64,000 nt of DNA from NCBI RefSeq assembly GCF_033439725.1, contig NW_026944388.1, forward strand, positions 1,240,001 through 1,304,000, in the 5' to 3' direction. A program made the position numbers and the translations under genes. This DNA comes from Neurospora tetraspora (lineage: Eukaryota > Ascomycota > Sordariomycetes > Sordariales > Sordariaceae). Shown here piece by piece: positions 45,700 through 56,279 of the stretch; the first letter of the stretch is position 1, and each line of letters opens with the position of its first letter. The notes under the pieces are model-generated. The model did no database searches. It was not told the origin of the DNA and saw only the letters and a program-made list of their open reading frames with translations.

Positions 45700-46060
45700 T
45701 TAAAGATTCGATAGACCCCAGTTTAAAAAGAAGTTACTTTTAAAATTTTCGTTAAAGCCGTTACTAGCGGCGGCGTATTATAAAATAGTTTTAAGGAAGG
45801 TACGTATTAATTAATTGTACGTCAGTTCGCTGCGAAGGGTACTACTTTTACTATTACGTAGGTTTGTAATAAATATAGGACTTTTAAAACGAAGTAGCGG
45901 CTTTAGGACTTTATTTGTTCGTAGTTGGGGTTTAGTTGCGATAATAATACGGGCGTAATTACGGCGCTGCTAGACGTTTAGGATAATTTAATTGCTATTA
46001 GTTTTATTTAAAATATTTATTTGGGAGAGGATTTATTAATAAAGTAATATTTTATAGGAA
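45700..46060 (+). pseudogene. RIP-mutated Myb/SANT-like (Myb_DNA-bind_3 type) ORF of Harbinger element
   Basis: Read in one frame, this stretch gives KIFVKAVTSGG, NSFKEGTY, IVRQFAAKGTTFTIT, VCNKYRTFKTK, and LGFSCDNNTGVITALLDV followed by DNLIAI. This is the order of a Myb_DNA-bind_3 domain: a GFKKxTW-like helix, a QVxNKxxxLK helix and the GFGWDxxTGxITAxxxVW motif. About eight stops interrupt it, all TAA/TAG where Gln or Trp is expected. Similarity after about 46050 continues in another frame, so there may be one indel or a lost intron. The rest of the ORF probably extends to about 46650 and includes an AAT run at 46245-46270. Such proteins bind the element's ends and carry the transposase into the nucleus in plant and animal Harbingers. 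Confidence 0.75.
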
Positions 46061-47220
46061 TACCCTAAAATTTCCTAATTTAAGTATACTATTTTCCCCT
46101 ACTTCGAATTTATAGAGCGCGTTTTCGAAGGTAATTAAAGTACTATTAGTACGAACGCGGTTACCCTTTTTTAATTATTAGTTAACTCTACTTTATTTAA
46201 AGAAGGCGAAGGTAATGGTAATAAAGAAGAGATAGTTGTATAAATCGATAATAATAATAATAATAATAATGATAACGATGATAATGAAGATTTTTTGCCA
46301 GTTTCTTGCTATGCCTGCGGTCTTTAAAAGAGTTTGTCGGCTTTTTTTAATATTAATTCGAAGAAAAAGAAGCGGATAAACTATAACGAGACTATTTTCG
46401 AAGGTGTATTAACGGTTATTACGGCTATTACGATTAAGGGGGGTTCGAAGTAATTTACGATTACAATAGGGATTTTTAACGAAGATTAAGATAATTATAT
46501 ATTTGAAGATATTATTAAAGAAGTTTAAAGAAGATAGGGGAAGTTTGAGAGAAAGATTGAATGCTTCTATCGATTAAAGTTAGAGAGAATAAGGTGGTAC
46601 TTTAATAAAATTGAGGAGGAATTAGAAGGGGATTAATAATAATAGGAGGGATAGATAGTAAAGTATTTGAAATTTATACCTTTTATAAATACTTTGTAAT
46701 CCTACTATATTTTAGAGGGTATTTATTATATTAAATTCGATTGCCGCCTTGTTTCCCCTAATTAGCGAAATTAGTACGCGGGTATTCCTGCTGACTTTAT
46801 ATTCGTTTTTTTTTATAGTTTTTACTATAATATAATAAAATTTATACTCCTTCAAATCTTAATATAAAAAGAATGCTAGAATCGTCTCGAAGAGTTATAA
46901 ATACTAGTGATTTTATATTATTATCAATAAAAGTTTAGAAATAAAAGTGGTAGTAAATGGAAGTAGGATTCCTAATAGGGGCGGGCTAGCGGGAATTAAG
47001 ATTTTAGTATGACGTATCTTATATAAATACCCCTTTAAATTCTCTTCGTTCGAATTTTGGCGAAGTTTTCAATTTTAAATATATTTACCTATTTTTAATA
47101 ATAATTATTAAAATGATTTATTTCTAATTAATTCTTCCTTCTATTCGACTTTCCCTTTTATTTGATTTCTCCCATTTATAATTTTACCCCTTTAATCCTT
47201 TCGAAATATACGTAATAATT

Positions 47221-48510
47221 TCACTATATTTATTTTACAATTTTCTTACAATGCTTATATATTAAATTATTCTTTCTACTCCGTATCTCCGCCTTATTAA
47301 AATTAATTTATAGTACTTCCTCTTCTTCGTTATTATCTGCTAAGATTTTTCCCTCCTCCTCAAAGTACGTAAAGGCCTCGTCCTTATCCTCGAAGTCAAT
47401 ATTGTTATATTTTAATATAAAATTTAAGATTGCTATATAAATATAAATAATAAGAATTTACATTTTACTAGAAAAGATTAGTTCGTAGGTAAGGATTTTA
47501 AAAGCCAATTTCAACCTACTAATTACCCTCTCAATAATAACCCTAGTCTAATTATATTTCAAATTATATAACTCCTTATATATTACTGGTCTAATACCCC
47601 CCTTCTTTGATTCTTATAGATAATATCGTACGCTATGATATAATATAAATAGTCTATATAAATAACTATACCCGCCGTCGGCTAAATAAAAGCAATTTAT
47701 TAGAATCGAGAAGCCACGTACTAGCGAAGCCCTAAATATTTAACCGTTATATATAGAGCCTTTATACCCAGGTAGGGTATATATAATACAGTTATTAAAA
47801 TTATATACGAATATAACGTTTATTAAGAGCCTACTCTTATAGATTCGCTAAGTAGGTTACTTATTACTACCTACCCTTATAAGAAAGTGGGAATTATCGA
47901 AGGTACTTAGTACTTTATTAAAGTAAGGATATAACTTTAGGTTTTTCTCGATCTTCGTCAGGGTATATAAAGGGGGAAGTCTAATCTTCGATTGGGTAAA
48001 TTAAATATAAGCTTTTAATATTTAGTAAAAGGCTTTATTTATATAGAGAATCGAAGTAAATATAGGTTATTAAATTTTAATAGGACTTCGATATTAACCT
48101 ATATATTATAGAAGTGCTTCGCCTAATAATCCATCCTGATATTTAACGAGTGGTACCCTATAATGTTATTAATAAGAAGATTATAACCTTTTTATATGGT
48201 TGTAGGGTCCTTTTCCTATATAACTTAGTATTGTATTAGAGTTATACGGTTAGTATAAATACTGTATTTGCTTGTATGCAGATGAGTGATTATAATCGAC
48301 CTTAATGCTTAAATAAAAGGTTTTTAGTAATAAAGATTCCTTTTAAAGAATTAAGGTTTATAACGAGCCGGGGACCTAATTGTATTACCGCTATAATAAT
48401 TAGAAAGGAGGCTATATATATATATATATTTTACGTTTGCGTGCTATAATTGCGGTGGTGCTGGGGGATTTGCGCTGTATTTGAGAGGGTTCGAGGAGGT
48501 AATATACTAT
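47221..48510 (-). pseudogene. RIP-mutated DDE transposase of PIF/Harbinger type (DDE_Tnp_4)
   Basis: One minus-strand frame runs from about 48510 to a TGA at 47221, roughly 430 codons, with no frameshift seen. Landmarks in order: TFDNSHFLIRV (first catalytic Asp, the IDGTHIP motif), NVIFVYNFN, IIYTLPGYKGSIYNG (the GWEGSAHDS motif; the second Asp reads Asn, a change RIP would cause), FYLADGGY, YHSVRYYL, YKELYNLKYN and VIIERVISRLKLAFKIL (catalytic Glu in the NVIERxFGxLKxRF motif). An acidic tail (DFEDKDEAFTYFEEEG) ends the protein. Stops within the frame are TAA or TAG at places where Gln fits. No start ATG survives; ATA at about 48510 may be a mutated ATG. Confidence 0.82.
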
Positions 48511-48709
48511 ACGATATATAGTATTATAGTATATGTAGTATTGAAATTATTATAAATATTGAGTTTTAGAAGGGGATGGCGAGTTTTAGCATTAAAATCT
48601 GTAAAAATCTATCCAGTTGCGACTTGTAAAATAGCAATTTTTCTATTCACTAAGTGAAAATGTGGTTTTGCGCTCTGGTTAGCTAGAAGGTCGAAAAGCG
48701 GGGATTTTT

Positions 48710-48758
48710 TTTTCACCGGGTGGTTAAGACGTGCACGGACGTGTTAACCCGGTGAAAA
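48710..48758. repeat. Subterminal imperfect palindrome with TTTTCACC/GGTGAAAA arms
   Basis: TTTTCACCGGGT (48710-48721) and ACCCGGTGAAAA (48747-48758) are exact reverse complements, with further TTAA pairing inside. A second 17-nt palindrome of the same motif (TTTTCACC-T-GGTGAAAA, 48807-48823) lies 48 nt on and overlaps the right TIR. TTTTCACT and GTGAAAA copies also occur in the left end (45125-45155, 45220-45235). They may be transposase or Myb-protein binding sites. Confidence 0.8.
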
Positions 48759-48811
48759 GGTATAAAGGTGTCGAGGTTGTTCGGGGAACCCGATTTCCAC
48801 CGGAGCTTTTC

Positions 48812-48856
48812 ACCTGGTGAAAACGCTAAAAAAAAACCGAATGGAACACATCCTTA
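48812..48856 (-). repeat. Right end of Harbinger element: 42-bp TIR plus TTA duplication
   Basis: The reverse complement begins GGATGTGTTCCAT and contains TTTTCACCAGGT at nt 31-42, in register with the left end. TTA follows at 48854-48856. The inferred empty site would read CTACCACTTACACGAG. Confidence 0.85.
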
Positions 48857-49220
48857 CACGAGCACAACGACCGGCCATCACGAGTGCACCAAGACTGATC
48901 AAGCTTTTATAACAAGTAGAATTAACCGACTATCTTCCTTTTACTGGAGCTTCGTAGGGAGTGTGTTGTTAAGAAACCGTTACTGAAATATTACAAAGGA
49001 AAAGTAGGTGCTCAGTAAAACCAATCGAACCGTATTACGCAGTCTCTGGGTATCCCGTACTTTTCATTCCTCCTTGGGTATTTTTTGACTTGCTTCCTCC
49101 TACAATTAGACTGCAATGGGTATAAATCATGGACCTTTCAGTAATTCAGCATTCAATCATTAGTTTTGCAAAAGCAAGCTTTCCAGGTTCATTCCAAAGA
49201 AACGTCATCTCGTCATGTCT
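48857..49220. other. Intergenic between transposon and DUF-protein gene
   Basis: 364 bases that form the 3' flank of the minus-strand gene at 49221. Base composition returns to normal right after the TTA. No gene. Confidence 0.5.
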
Positions 49221-52067
49221 TTAGACACCGACAGCAACGCGGCCATTAGGGGCACTGCCGACAGTCTTCATTCCATGGCCGCTCACATTGGGATCACTAG
49301 GAAGGTAGCCACCACCGGGAACGTTCAGGCCACCGTTGCCGACGTTCAGGCTACCATTGCCAACGTTCATGCCAGGACCGCTGTGGAGCGCGTGGCCGTT
49401 GCCAGTGCCGTGGGCTGCACCGTTAGTGCTAGTGGCAGAGTGCGGCTTGCGGACAACACGAGGAGCGGGTGGGATGTCGCGGCTCTTTCCAGCAGAACCA
49501 ATCGAGAACACGGGGCTCTCCCACTTGTCGCCCTTGCGAGCGAGCTCCTTGTACTCCGTGGCCTTGGAGCTGATTCCGCCGGGAAGGCTGATGTGGGGGA
49601 AGATGCTGTCCTCCTTAGTGACGGCATAGTTGACCTTCTTGTCGGCAACAACGCCCTGGGCCTTCTGCTTGCCCTGGAGAACCTTCTTCTGAGCCGCCGT
49701 GACGTAGCGTTTGTAAATGTTGGGAGTCTTCTCGGGATCCTCGCGAGCCTCGTCAAGAGCCCTGTCAGCCTCCTGCTTGATCTCGTACAGGATGCTGTCG
49801 AGTCTGGCAGCCTGGTCACGAATGGCCTTCTCAAGAGCCTTCTGGAGACCGGGGCGGAGGACCTTGAGCATGATGGGCTTGAAGAGGTTGAAAAGCAGCT
49901 TGTGGTTGGACTTGATCAACTTGATACGCAAGTGCTTGACATCAACATCCACCTTATCAATCTTGAAGAAATTCTGCCTGTCCTTAGCATCGGCAGAAGA
50001 CATCTTCATTCTGAAGGTGAAGCCATCGCCTTCGAGCAAAATGTTGGCAATACCGGTGTCGCTGAGCGAAGGGAAGCCCTGCTTCCGCTTGATGTAGTAG
50101 CTCACATCGCGCAGATCCATCTGGATACCGGCAACCTTGACATCAACGGACATCTTGTTCTTGTTGGCGATCTTCTTGCGACCAAAGCGCATGTAGTTTT
50201 CACTAGCAACTTCGAGGACATTGGGCATGAAGTTGTCGCTTTCAAGGACAAGGTTCTCGATCACAGCGTCGATCTGGTGATCAGAGTACTCGATACGGGG
50301 AACCGGAATGTAAGCGACATTCTCGAACATGGCGGGAATGATCACCTCGGTCATATCCTTAATGAGATGGGGCTTGAAGGTAGGCTTGCCGTTCTCATCG
50401 TTGCCAAGGTCAGTGAACAACTTGTTCAGGGAAGCCGCAAAGCTCTTGTTTTGGGGATCCTGGTCGAACTGATCGGCCAAGAACTTAAGCTCATCGACAA
50501 TGCGGTCGGTGTGGGCACGATACTTGTTGCGGAGAAGGTAGTTGCCGTGGTCGTAGAGGCGGTTCCACTCCTCGTTGGAAGCATCATCGAGAATGTAGCC
50601 CTCCTCCTGAAGGCAGCGGCGGATGTAGCTGTTCATAGCCTTGAACCAATTCTTCAACTCGGGATCTCTGTCAGCATCCTCATAGATGGTTTTGATGGAA
50701 TCCCAGAGATCATCGCTGGAAGTGCCGTTGGCAAAGCGCTCGATGAGGGTCTTGAGATCACCCTCGGCCTGGGCCAAAGCGGTATGGGTATCCTTCACAG
50801 TACCAGTGCCTTCCTGAGCAAGTCTGTTGACGTGGCGACCGTACTCCTCGGCGAGGTTGAGCAAAGTGGTGATCGCACGCTGGTAATCAGGGTGCTGCTG
50901 GCATTCAACAACCATTTTCTTCAGATAATGTTAGCTATTTGTCAGTTGAAATTAGCACTTCTCGGCATAAACATACCTTCAAGCGCCAGATCGTCTGCTC
51001 GCGACGCTCCTGGGGAACCTTCTTCTTGAAATACTCCCTCGTACGGGCCTTGTACTCCTCCTTCTTGTTCTTGGCCTTCTCCCTGGTCTCATCATCAAGG
51101 TTCTGGTCAAGCTTGCGCTGAGCGGTGTTGGCAGCAGCAGAGATGCCCTTCTGAGCGTCAATACCGGAAGAGGCGCCAGTGCGGCCATCGTGAGCAGCGG
51201 TGTTGGCCAAATCTCTGGGGTTGGCCGATCCATCAGGGTGAGCAGCAGAGGTGGCCTCGCCCATAACATGCTTGGCGTCCTCCTTGGGGTTCCCCTTGTA
51301 GAAGTCGTTGAACTTGCTCTTCACCTGATCACGGGAAAGCTCAGGCTTCTCGTGCCAAGTGTTATCGGGGGCGGGCGCATCAATCTGCTGGAGATCCTCC
51401 TGGGAAGGCCTCACGCGAGCGGCGGCATTGGTAGCAGCATCGCCAGCGATATCACGGAGCAAAACAGTAGCATCCTTGACTGGTGTTTGTTAGCATCTGT
51501 ATCAGGCAAATGTCTACAACCAGGTTAGACAGTTCAACTTACGCAGCTTGCGGAACTGGCCGTTGGTGATAATAAGAGTGCCCAAAGTGCGCAATCCCTC
51601 GAGAGCCTGGTTGCCATGCTGCTGGGCCTGTTCCTTATTCACAGGAGCACCAGGGACGCTGACAGCCTTGGGGTCGAACTGCTGTGTCTGCCAAATGAAG
51701 TCCTGGAGAAGGTTTCCCTCATTCTTGGAGAGCAGGAGATTCTTGGCCTGTCTCACAACCTCCCTGAAATCGGCAACAAGCTGCTGTCCCTCTGTGGAGA
51801 GCTTCGTGGATGGGTTTGTGAGTGCCTTGGACTGGAGGAAGCTGTTCAACGCAACATCGATTTGGTCGTTCTACAAAAAAAAACAGTCAGCGTGGTCTGT
51901 ATCTAACTGCGACTGCATACAGCGATGGGTAGATATACCGAAGGAACCTTGCCGTTCTGGAAAGCGCTGGCGATTCCGTAGAGCTGAAGTTTGCGGTTGA
52001 CATCGGCCTCCTTCTGCTTAGCATCAACCGGCCGGTTGACGTTTGCCTTTCCGTTAACGGTCGCCAT
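49221..52067 (-). CDS. Conserved fungal 885-residue protein (DUF4449/DUF5923-like)
   Basis: Four exons: complement(49221..50918, 50977..51479, 51543..51870, 51939..52067). Joins are in phases 0, 1 and 0 with clear GT..AG and GCTAAC sites. The protein starts MATVNGKANVNRPVDAKQKE. The N-terminal half is helical and hydrophilic (NDQIDVALNSFLQSKAL, KDATVLLRDIAGDAATN, then a Lys/Glu-rich segment). The middle (VIIPAMFENVAYIPVPRIEY, VLESDNFMPNVLEVASENY, IKRKQGFPSLSDTG) is beta-rich and resembles lipid-binding BPI/SMP-type folds, which is how I remember this DUF family being described. The C terminus is Gly/Asn-rich with NVGNGSLNVGNGGLNV repeats. There is no signal peptide or membrane segment. Function unknown; a membrane- or lipid-contact role is a guess. 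Base use matches highly expressed Neurospora genes (C at third positions). Confidence 0.85.
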
Positions 52068-55000
52068 ATTGACTGATTAAAAGAACTGAAATCAAAGGAC
52101 GCGCAATGGTATTAGGGTGTCTGTTGGTATGGTTGCTGGGTATCACAGGAAAACAAAATGGAAAACCGTGAGGTGAGGCGGGTAGGATGCTGGACTATTC
52201 GAATATCGGTCCTCAACTTGGAAAAGCAAACGACGATTAGACGCGGACGAGTGCGGGGGTATCGGGTATTGGGTATGGGGTATTGGGTATCGGGTATTGG
52301 GTATCGGGTATCGTATTGTTGTTGTTTTGGTACTGAGTAAGAAATTAATGGAAAATAGGTCCAAGTCGAGATCGATGCAGGTGAAGGGTTGAAATGGAGA
52401 CGGGGTGGGTGCCAGGTGGTATAAGTCGGTTTATAGCAGGAAGGGACCAAAATCAGACTTGACCTTTCACAGTCCGGGGAGTGTGTGCGTTTCCGGGAGG
52501 GCAGCTTGCTTGATGCTTGACGCCAGGTTCTGTTCTTGAGTGACGTGGGAGCAACCTACCTTCGGCACGGAGGGATGGTATGCGTCATAGGGAAGGCACG
52601 CAAGACATCGGGGTTGGACAGCCCTTTGAGGAAGCAGAAAGCCCAGACCTGTTTCCGGGGGGTAGGTAAGGCAAGAGGGTAGGAGAAGCAGGGGGGTCTA
52701 CATGTGAAGGCAGGGGTGGTGCAGAAGAAATCTCACAAGAAAAAAGAAAAAAAAAGAAAAGGGAATCTGAGGGAGTGACGATGCCAATGCTCTCTCCCTT
52801 TTTTCACTTTTGCTCTCCATTCTCGCCGAGTCTCCCTGGTACCTACTTTCTATTTGGAACACGCATTTACCTGCTATGTATTTCTAGAAGGGCTAGTAAA
52901 CATGCCAGTTGATTATCCACTCGATCCCCTTCACGGAGCTGTCTGCCAGACAAGGGTGAAGCTCAAGGGACACTCCATGGAAAAGTTGGGACTCGGGTGG
53001 TAACCGTGACGATCGGTTGAGATATGGACGGGGGTCTTGACGCCAATTGGGCGGCCAGGGGGGTCAAGTAGTGTAGACCAAGCCAAGCATGGAAGCTTGA
53101 CGAGATGCATCACGATTCAATACGTGCGTCACACCTTCAACCCTCTCCAAAATCTCGAAATGGTCTTTTCTGATTCGTCTTGAAACAAAGACCTTCCAGA
53201 TGAGGGGCTGGCACACCCCGTGGCTGCGCCAAAATGCACACAAACGGAGCACTTGCGCGACGTCGGCAGTGTGAATCAGTCCCTCATGCTAATTAAGCGG
53301 CAGTTCAGACGGCCTCAGGACGCTCTAGGTGCCTCTTTGTCACTCTCGAGAATATCAGGCCACCCGCTTGTGTTTGTATTTACTGCTGCGGTGGCCAGCC
53401 ATCTTGGTGATACAATGCCCGGGTCTGCCTCAGCAGGGCAGTCAGGGCAGCACTTAAGCTGGCTTCCATCCCCCATTCCCAGCCCTGCTGGGACGTGATT
53501 GCACATCGATTCCATTCACCATCCACCAACGTCCACGCTTTCGCTTTCTGCAGCGAGAAACGAAACAAATCCGAGTGAGCTGCCTTACATCGGCATGCAC
53601 CATGTGGGTGTCAGGGTCACTTCCATCTCGTGGGCCGCCGCACGACTGAATTATGTATCATCCATCGGCCCCTTTGATCGAGAATAGCCCGAACTCTCTC
53701 CGAGTGTCAAAAGTTTTTTTTTCTCTCCCAACCCGTGACTGAATGTGCTAGATATCATGAGTTTGCTTGACGTAACTTCCGATATAATTGGGCCATTGGC
53801 TAACATTGAGCACAAAAAGGAGACCAATTCCGTGCGCTGTTACAAACGCGACTTTGATAGTTATGTTCAAGAATCCAGCACATAAAATCGCAGCCCATGA
53901 CGTCACGAAATGTGGGACCGCCGGCTTGTGGGTCAAGGCTTGGCGCGGTCTGGACTGGGGCCACAATCAATGCAACCTCCAGTCCAAACAAACAAAACAT
54001 GGAAGCCCAGACCCTGGAAAACTTGAAGCCATCGAATATCATCAAGCTTCATCACCACACAATGGTGAACCTCCAAGCCACCTTGCATCATGTTTGTTGA
54101 TATTCGATGCATGCCATTGCCAAGACGGACCCCGAATGGCCGCTGTCGGCCACGGCACAATCGGCAGCGAACGGTTGTGATTGTCGATAGTGATCATCGA
54201 TCAGCCGTTTTCCCTTTCCCTCCGTAGAGCGTACATTCGTGACGAGAGGTAAAACGTTATGTATGATTCTGGTTTGTAAAATACGGGCTGATATTCGAGT
54301 TCTTCCGTCGGTAGATTCTGCCGACTGCAATGTTGATGGCCATTTCTGGGTGTGGACATCAAGGGTTTGAAGCGCGGCTTATAAGGCTGGGCTGTAAGGC
54401 GACGTTGAAATAACCTCAAGCTGTCAACCTTGCTGCCTCATAAGTGCGGAACTTATTGCCTGTCCCTACCTATAGTCTATATAGACAGTGACAGATCAAT
54501 CATTCGGTCACTGGATCCACGACCAAAATGTGGAAATGTTGAAGAGATTCACATTTCACACCCGACAATCAGGACAATTTATCTCCTAAGGAACAGCATG
54601 TAACCCGAACACTGATAGCACAGAATGGCGGGAAGGCGTATGTCACTTTCACTTGCTGTTATGCTCTCACGAACTCGCATTTGACATGTCCATAGAACAG
54701 AAGCTAATAAGATCCAATGCAATATACTTTATCTGTCTATCCTTATCTCACCGATATAATGGAAGCTCAGTGATGGTGATGCTTGGCATGGAATGAACAG
54801 TCTATCGTCGGTGAAGGCTGAGGGCACCCGCTGTCTCACCTCGGTGAACGGAATGACGGGAATAACGAAGCTGGTCTGTGCACCTATCAATATCAATAAA
54901 GAGAGTCACATGATCACGGATCTGAAAAGTCGACGTCGCGCCACCCAGCGGCGCGCCAAGCGAGAGCTGGAAGTCTGTGTCAGGGAAAAGGCTTGTGTCA

Positions 55001-56279
55001 ATTGAATTGATTGGTAGAAGAAGGTGAAGATTAGGAGGAAAATGAGAACCTCTGGAAGCCTGGGGCGGCTAGTCTTAAATATATGGAAATCCGTCCCCAA
55101 CTATCCTTCCTGTTAGGCCTTGCTAGGTACCTGATTTCCTCGTGTACTTGGCTTCCTTCTATTCTGAATAACCTCTTCTTATCTTCGTGGGCTCCTTTTG
55201 TATATATATTGATGCCTTCCTTCCAGAGGGCTGTATGCGGGGTAAGTGCTGTGTTGCACGGGCCCGTCGGTGAGGGGTCGGTGCCGAGTCCTGACAGTCT
55301 GGAGAAAGAGAATGACTGGCAGCAGCAGCTGCAGCCTACAGGATTGGCCATGCGGCGAGATATTGCAGCTGTCAACTCGCCTCACGCCGTGTTCCAGCGC
55401 TCCCCAACAAGCAGCGGGATTGGACGCCGACTGGAAGGTCAGGGTCGCAAGGTTGCACCCGCCTGGGGAGTCTTGGGGAGTCCAGGCAATTCTGCTAGCC
55501 CCGTGCATTGTGCAGCGACAGTGGAAGAAGTGGAAAGCCCGGCATGGTGGATGGAATCTGCATTTGACTTTCCTCATCTTTTTTTGTCTGTTCTTGCCTG
55601 CCACCTTATCCACTTTTCTGCCCTTTTCTTCACCTTGGAGATCACCACCTGCAGGAAGATACACCTTGCTATGCCATATACCCAATAGATTTGGTTCAAC
55701 TGTCGCCGAGCGCCCATTGCATCTTTCAGCCTTTCGATCATCCGGACATATCATCTCCATACAAATACAGAGATAGCGAGCGAGGCGTGCTTACACACCA
55801 AAACACCCTACCCCGAACGTGGACCAGAGCCAGACGCAAAGGCATTTCGTTACTAGGTTCCGCCGAGACGGGATACCCACCGAACAATTCCACCGAACTA
55901 AGAACGGGGCGAGTCCACCTTTCCGTCGCGCCGCGCCTTTTCTCGGCGCAGGCCTCCCGAAGCGAAGAGACCCCAATCCATACTATCTTTTTCTGTGCTG
56001 AGCCTGCTCCAACGGAAGCTCGATCTTCGAATCCACTTCCGTCGCCTGCCTTTTCACAAAGCCCAAAAAAGCGTACCGATACGCTTACCTAGCTACGCCG
56101 TACAGCTCGACTAGGCTCTCTTCAAGCCTTGCGCCCCTCTTCGTCGTCATACGTCGTTGTCCCTTCTTGTCACTCTCTCTTTTTCTGTCATCAGTAACCC
56201 ATATTACTGTCAAGGTAAACCAACAGCCGGCCACGCAAAGCGAACGACCGAACGACCGGGAGGCGGAAAGACAAGAAAC
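52068..56279. promoter_or_regulatory. 4.2-kb divergent intergenic region, DUF gene/dot1
   Basis: Both flanking genes read outward. It includes a (GGGTATN)8 repeat (52257-52312), a palindromic CRE TGACGTCA at 53898-53905 and a 7-bp-arm hairpin AAGCGTA/TACGCTT at 56069-56086 in the dot1 leader. ORFs up to about 200 codons on both strands at 55083-55776 overlap each other and show no family features, so I call none of them. A non-coding RNA or an unrecognised small gene could hide here. Confidence 0.45.
52257..52312. repeat. (GGGTATN)8 heptamer tandem repeat
   Basis: Eight exact 7-bp units GGGTATN (N mostly C or T), 190-245 bp upstream of the DUF-gene start codon. GGG runs separated by four bases fit the G-quadruplex pattern on the plus strand, which is the template strand of the downstream gene. 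Confidence 0.9.

Larger units (their letters stand above)
45095..48853. mobile_element. PIF/Harbinger DNA transposon, full length, RIP-mutated
   Basis: 3,759 bp, markedly AT-rich against GC-rich surroundings. It is bounded by 42-bp terminal inverted repeats (45095-45136, 48812-48853) and flanked on both sides by TTA, the target duplication typical of the PIF/Harbinger superfamily. It encodes two proteins, the normal set for this superfamily: a Myb/SANT-like protein on + and a DDE transposase on -, convergent. Both frames carry many TAA/TAG codons where CAA, CAG or TGG is expected, the signature of repeat-induced point mutation. The transposase frame shows no indels over about 400 codons. The element therefore looks structurally complete but inactivated by transitions only. 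No second copy lies in this window. RIP needs a repeat, so a related copy existed in the genome when it was mutated. Confidence 0.88.

Noticed and set aside
49215-51029. 604-codon plus-strand ORF opposite the DUF-protein gene
   Set aside because: It is the mirror of a spliced, C3-biased gene on the minus strand; codon bias clears stops from this antisense frame. Its protein shows no family features.
53898-53905. Palindromic CRE TGACGTCA as a specific dot1 or DUF-gene control site
   Set aside because: A single 8-mer more than 1.8 kb from either start codon; it is noted in the region entry but supports no functional claim.
55083-55776. Overlapping 170-200-codon ORFs on both strands
   Set aside because: They overlap in several frames, show no domain or signal pattern, and lie in the likely dot1 upstream region.
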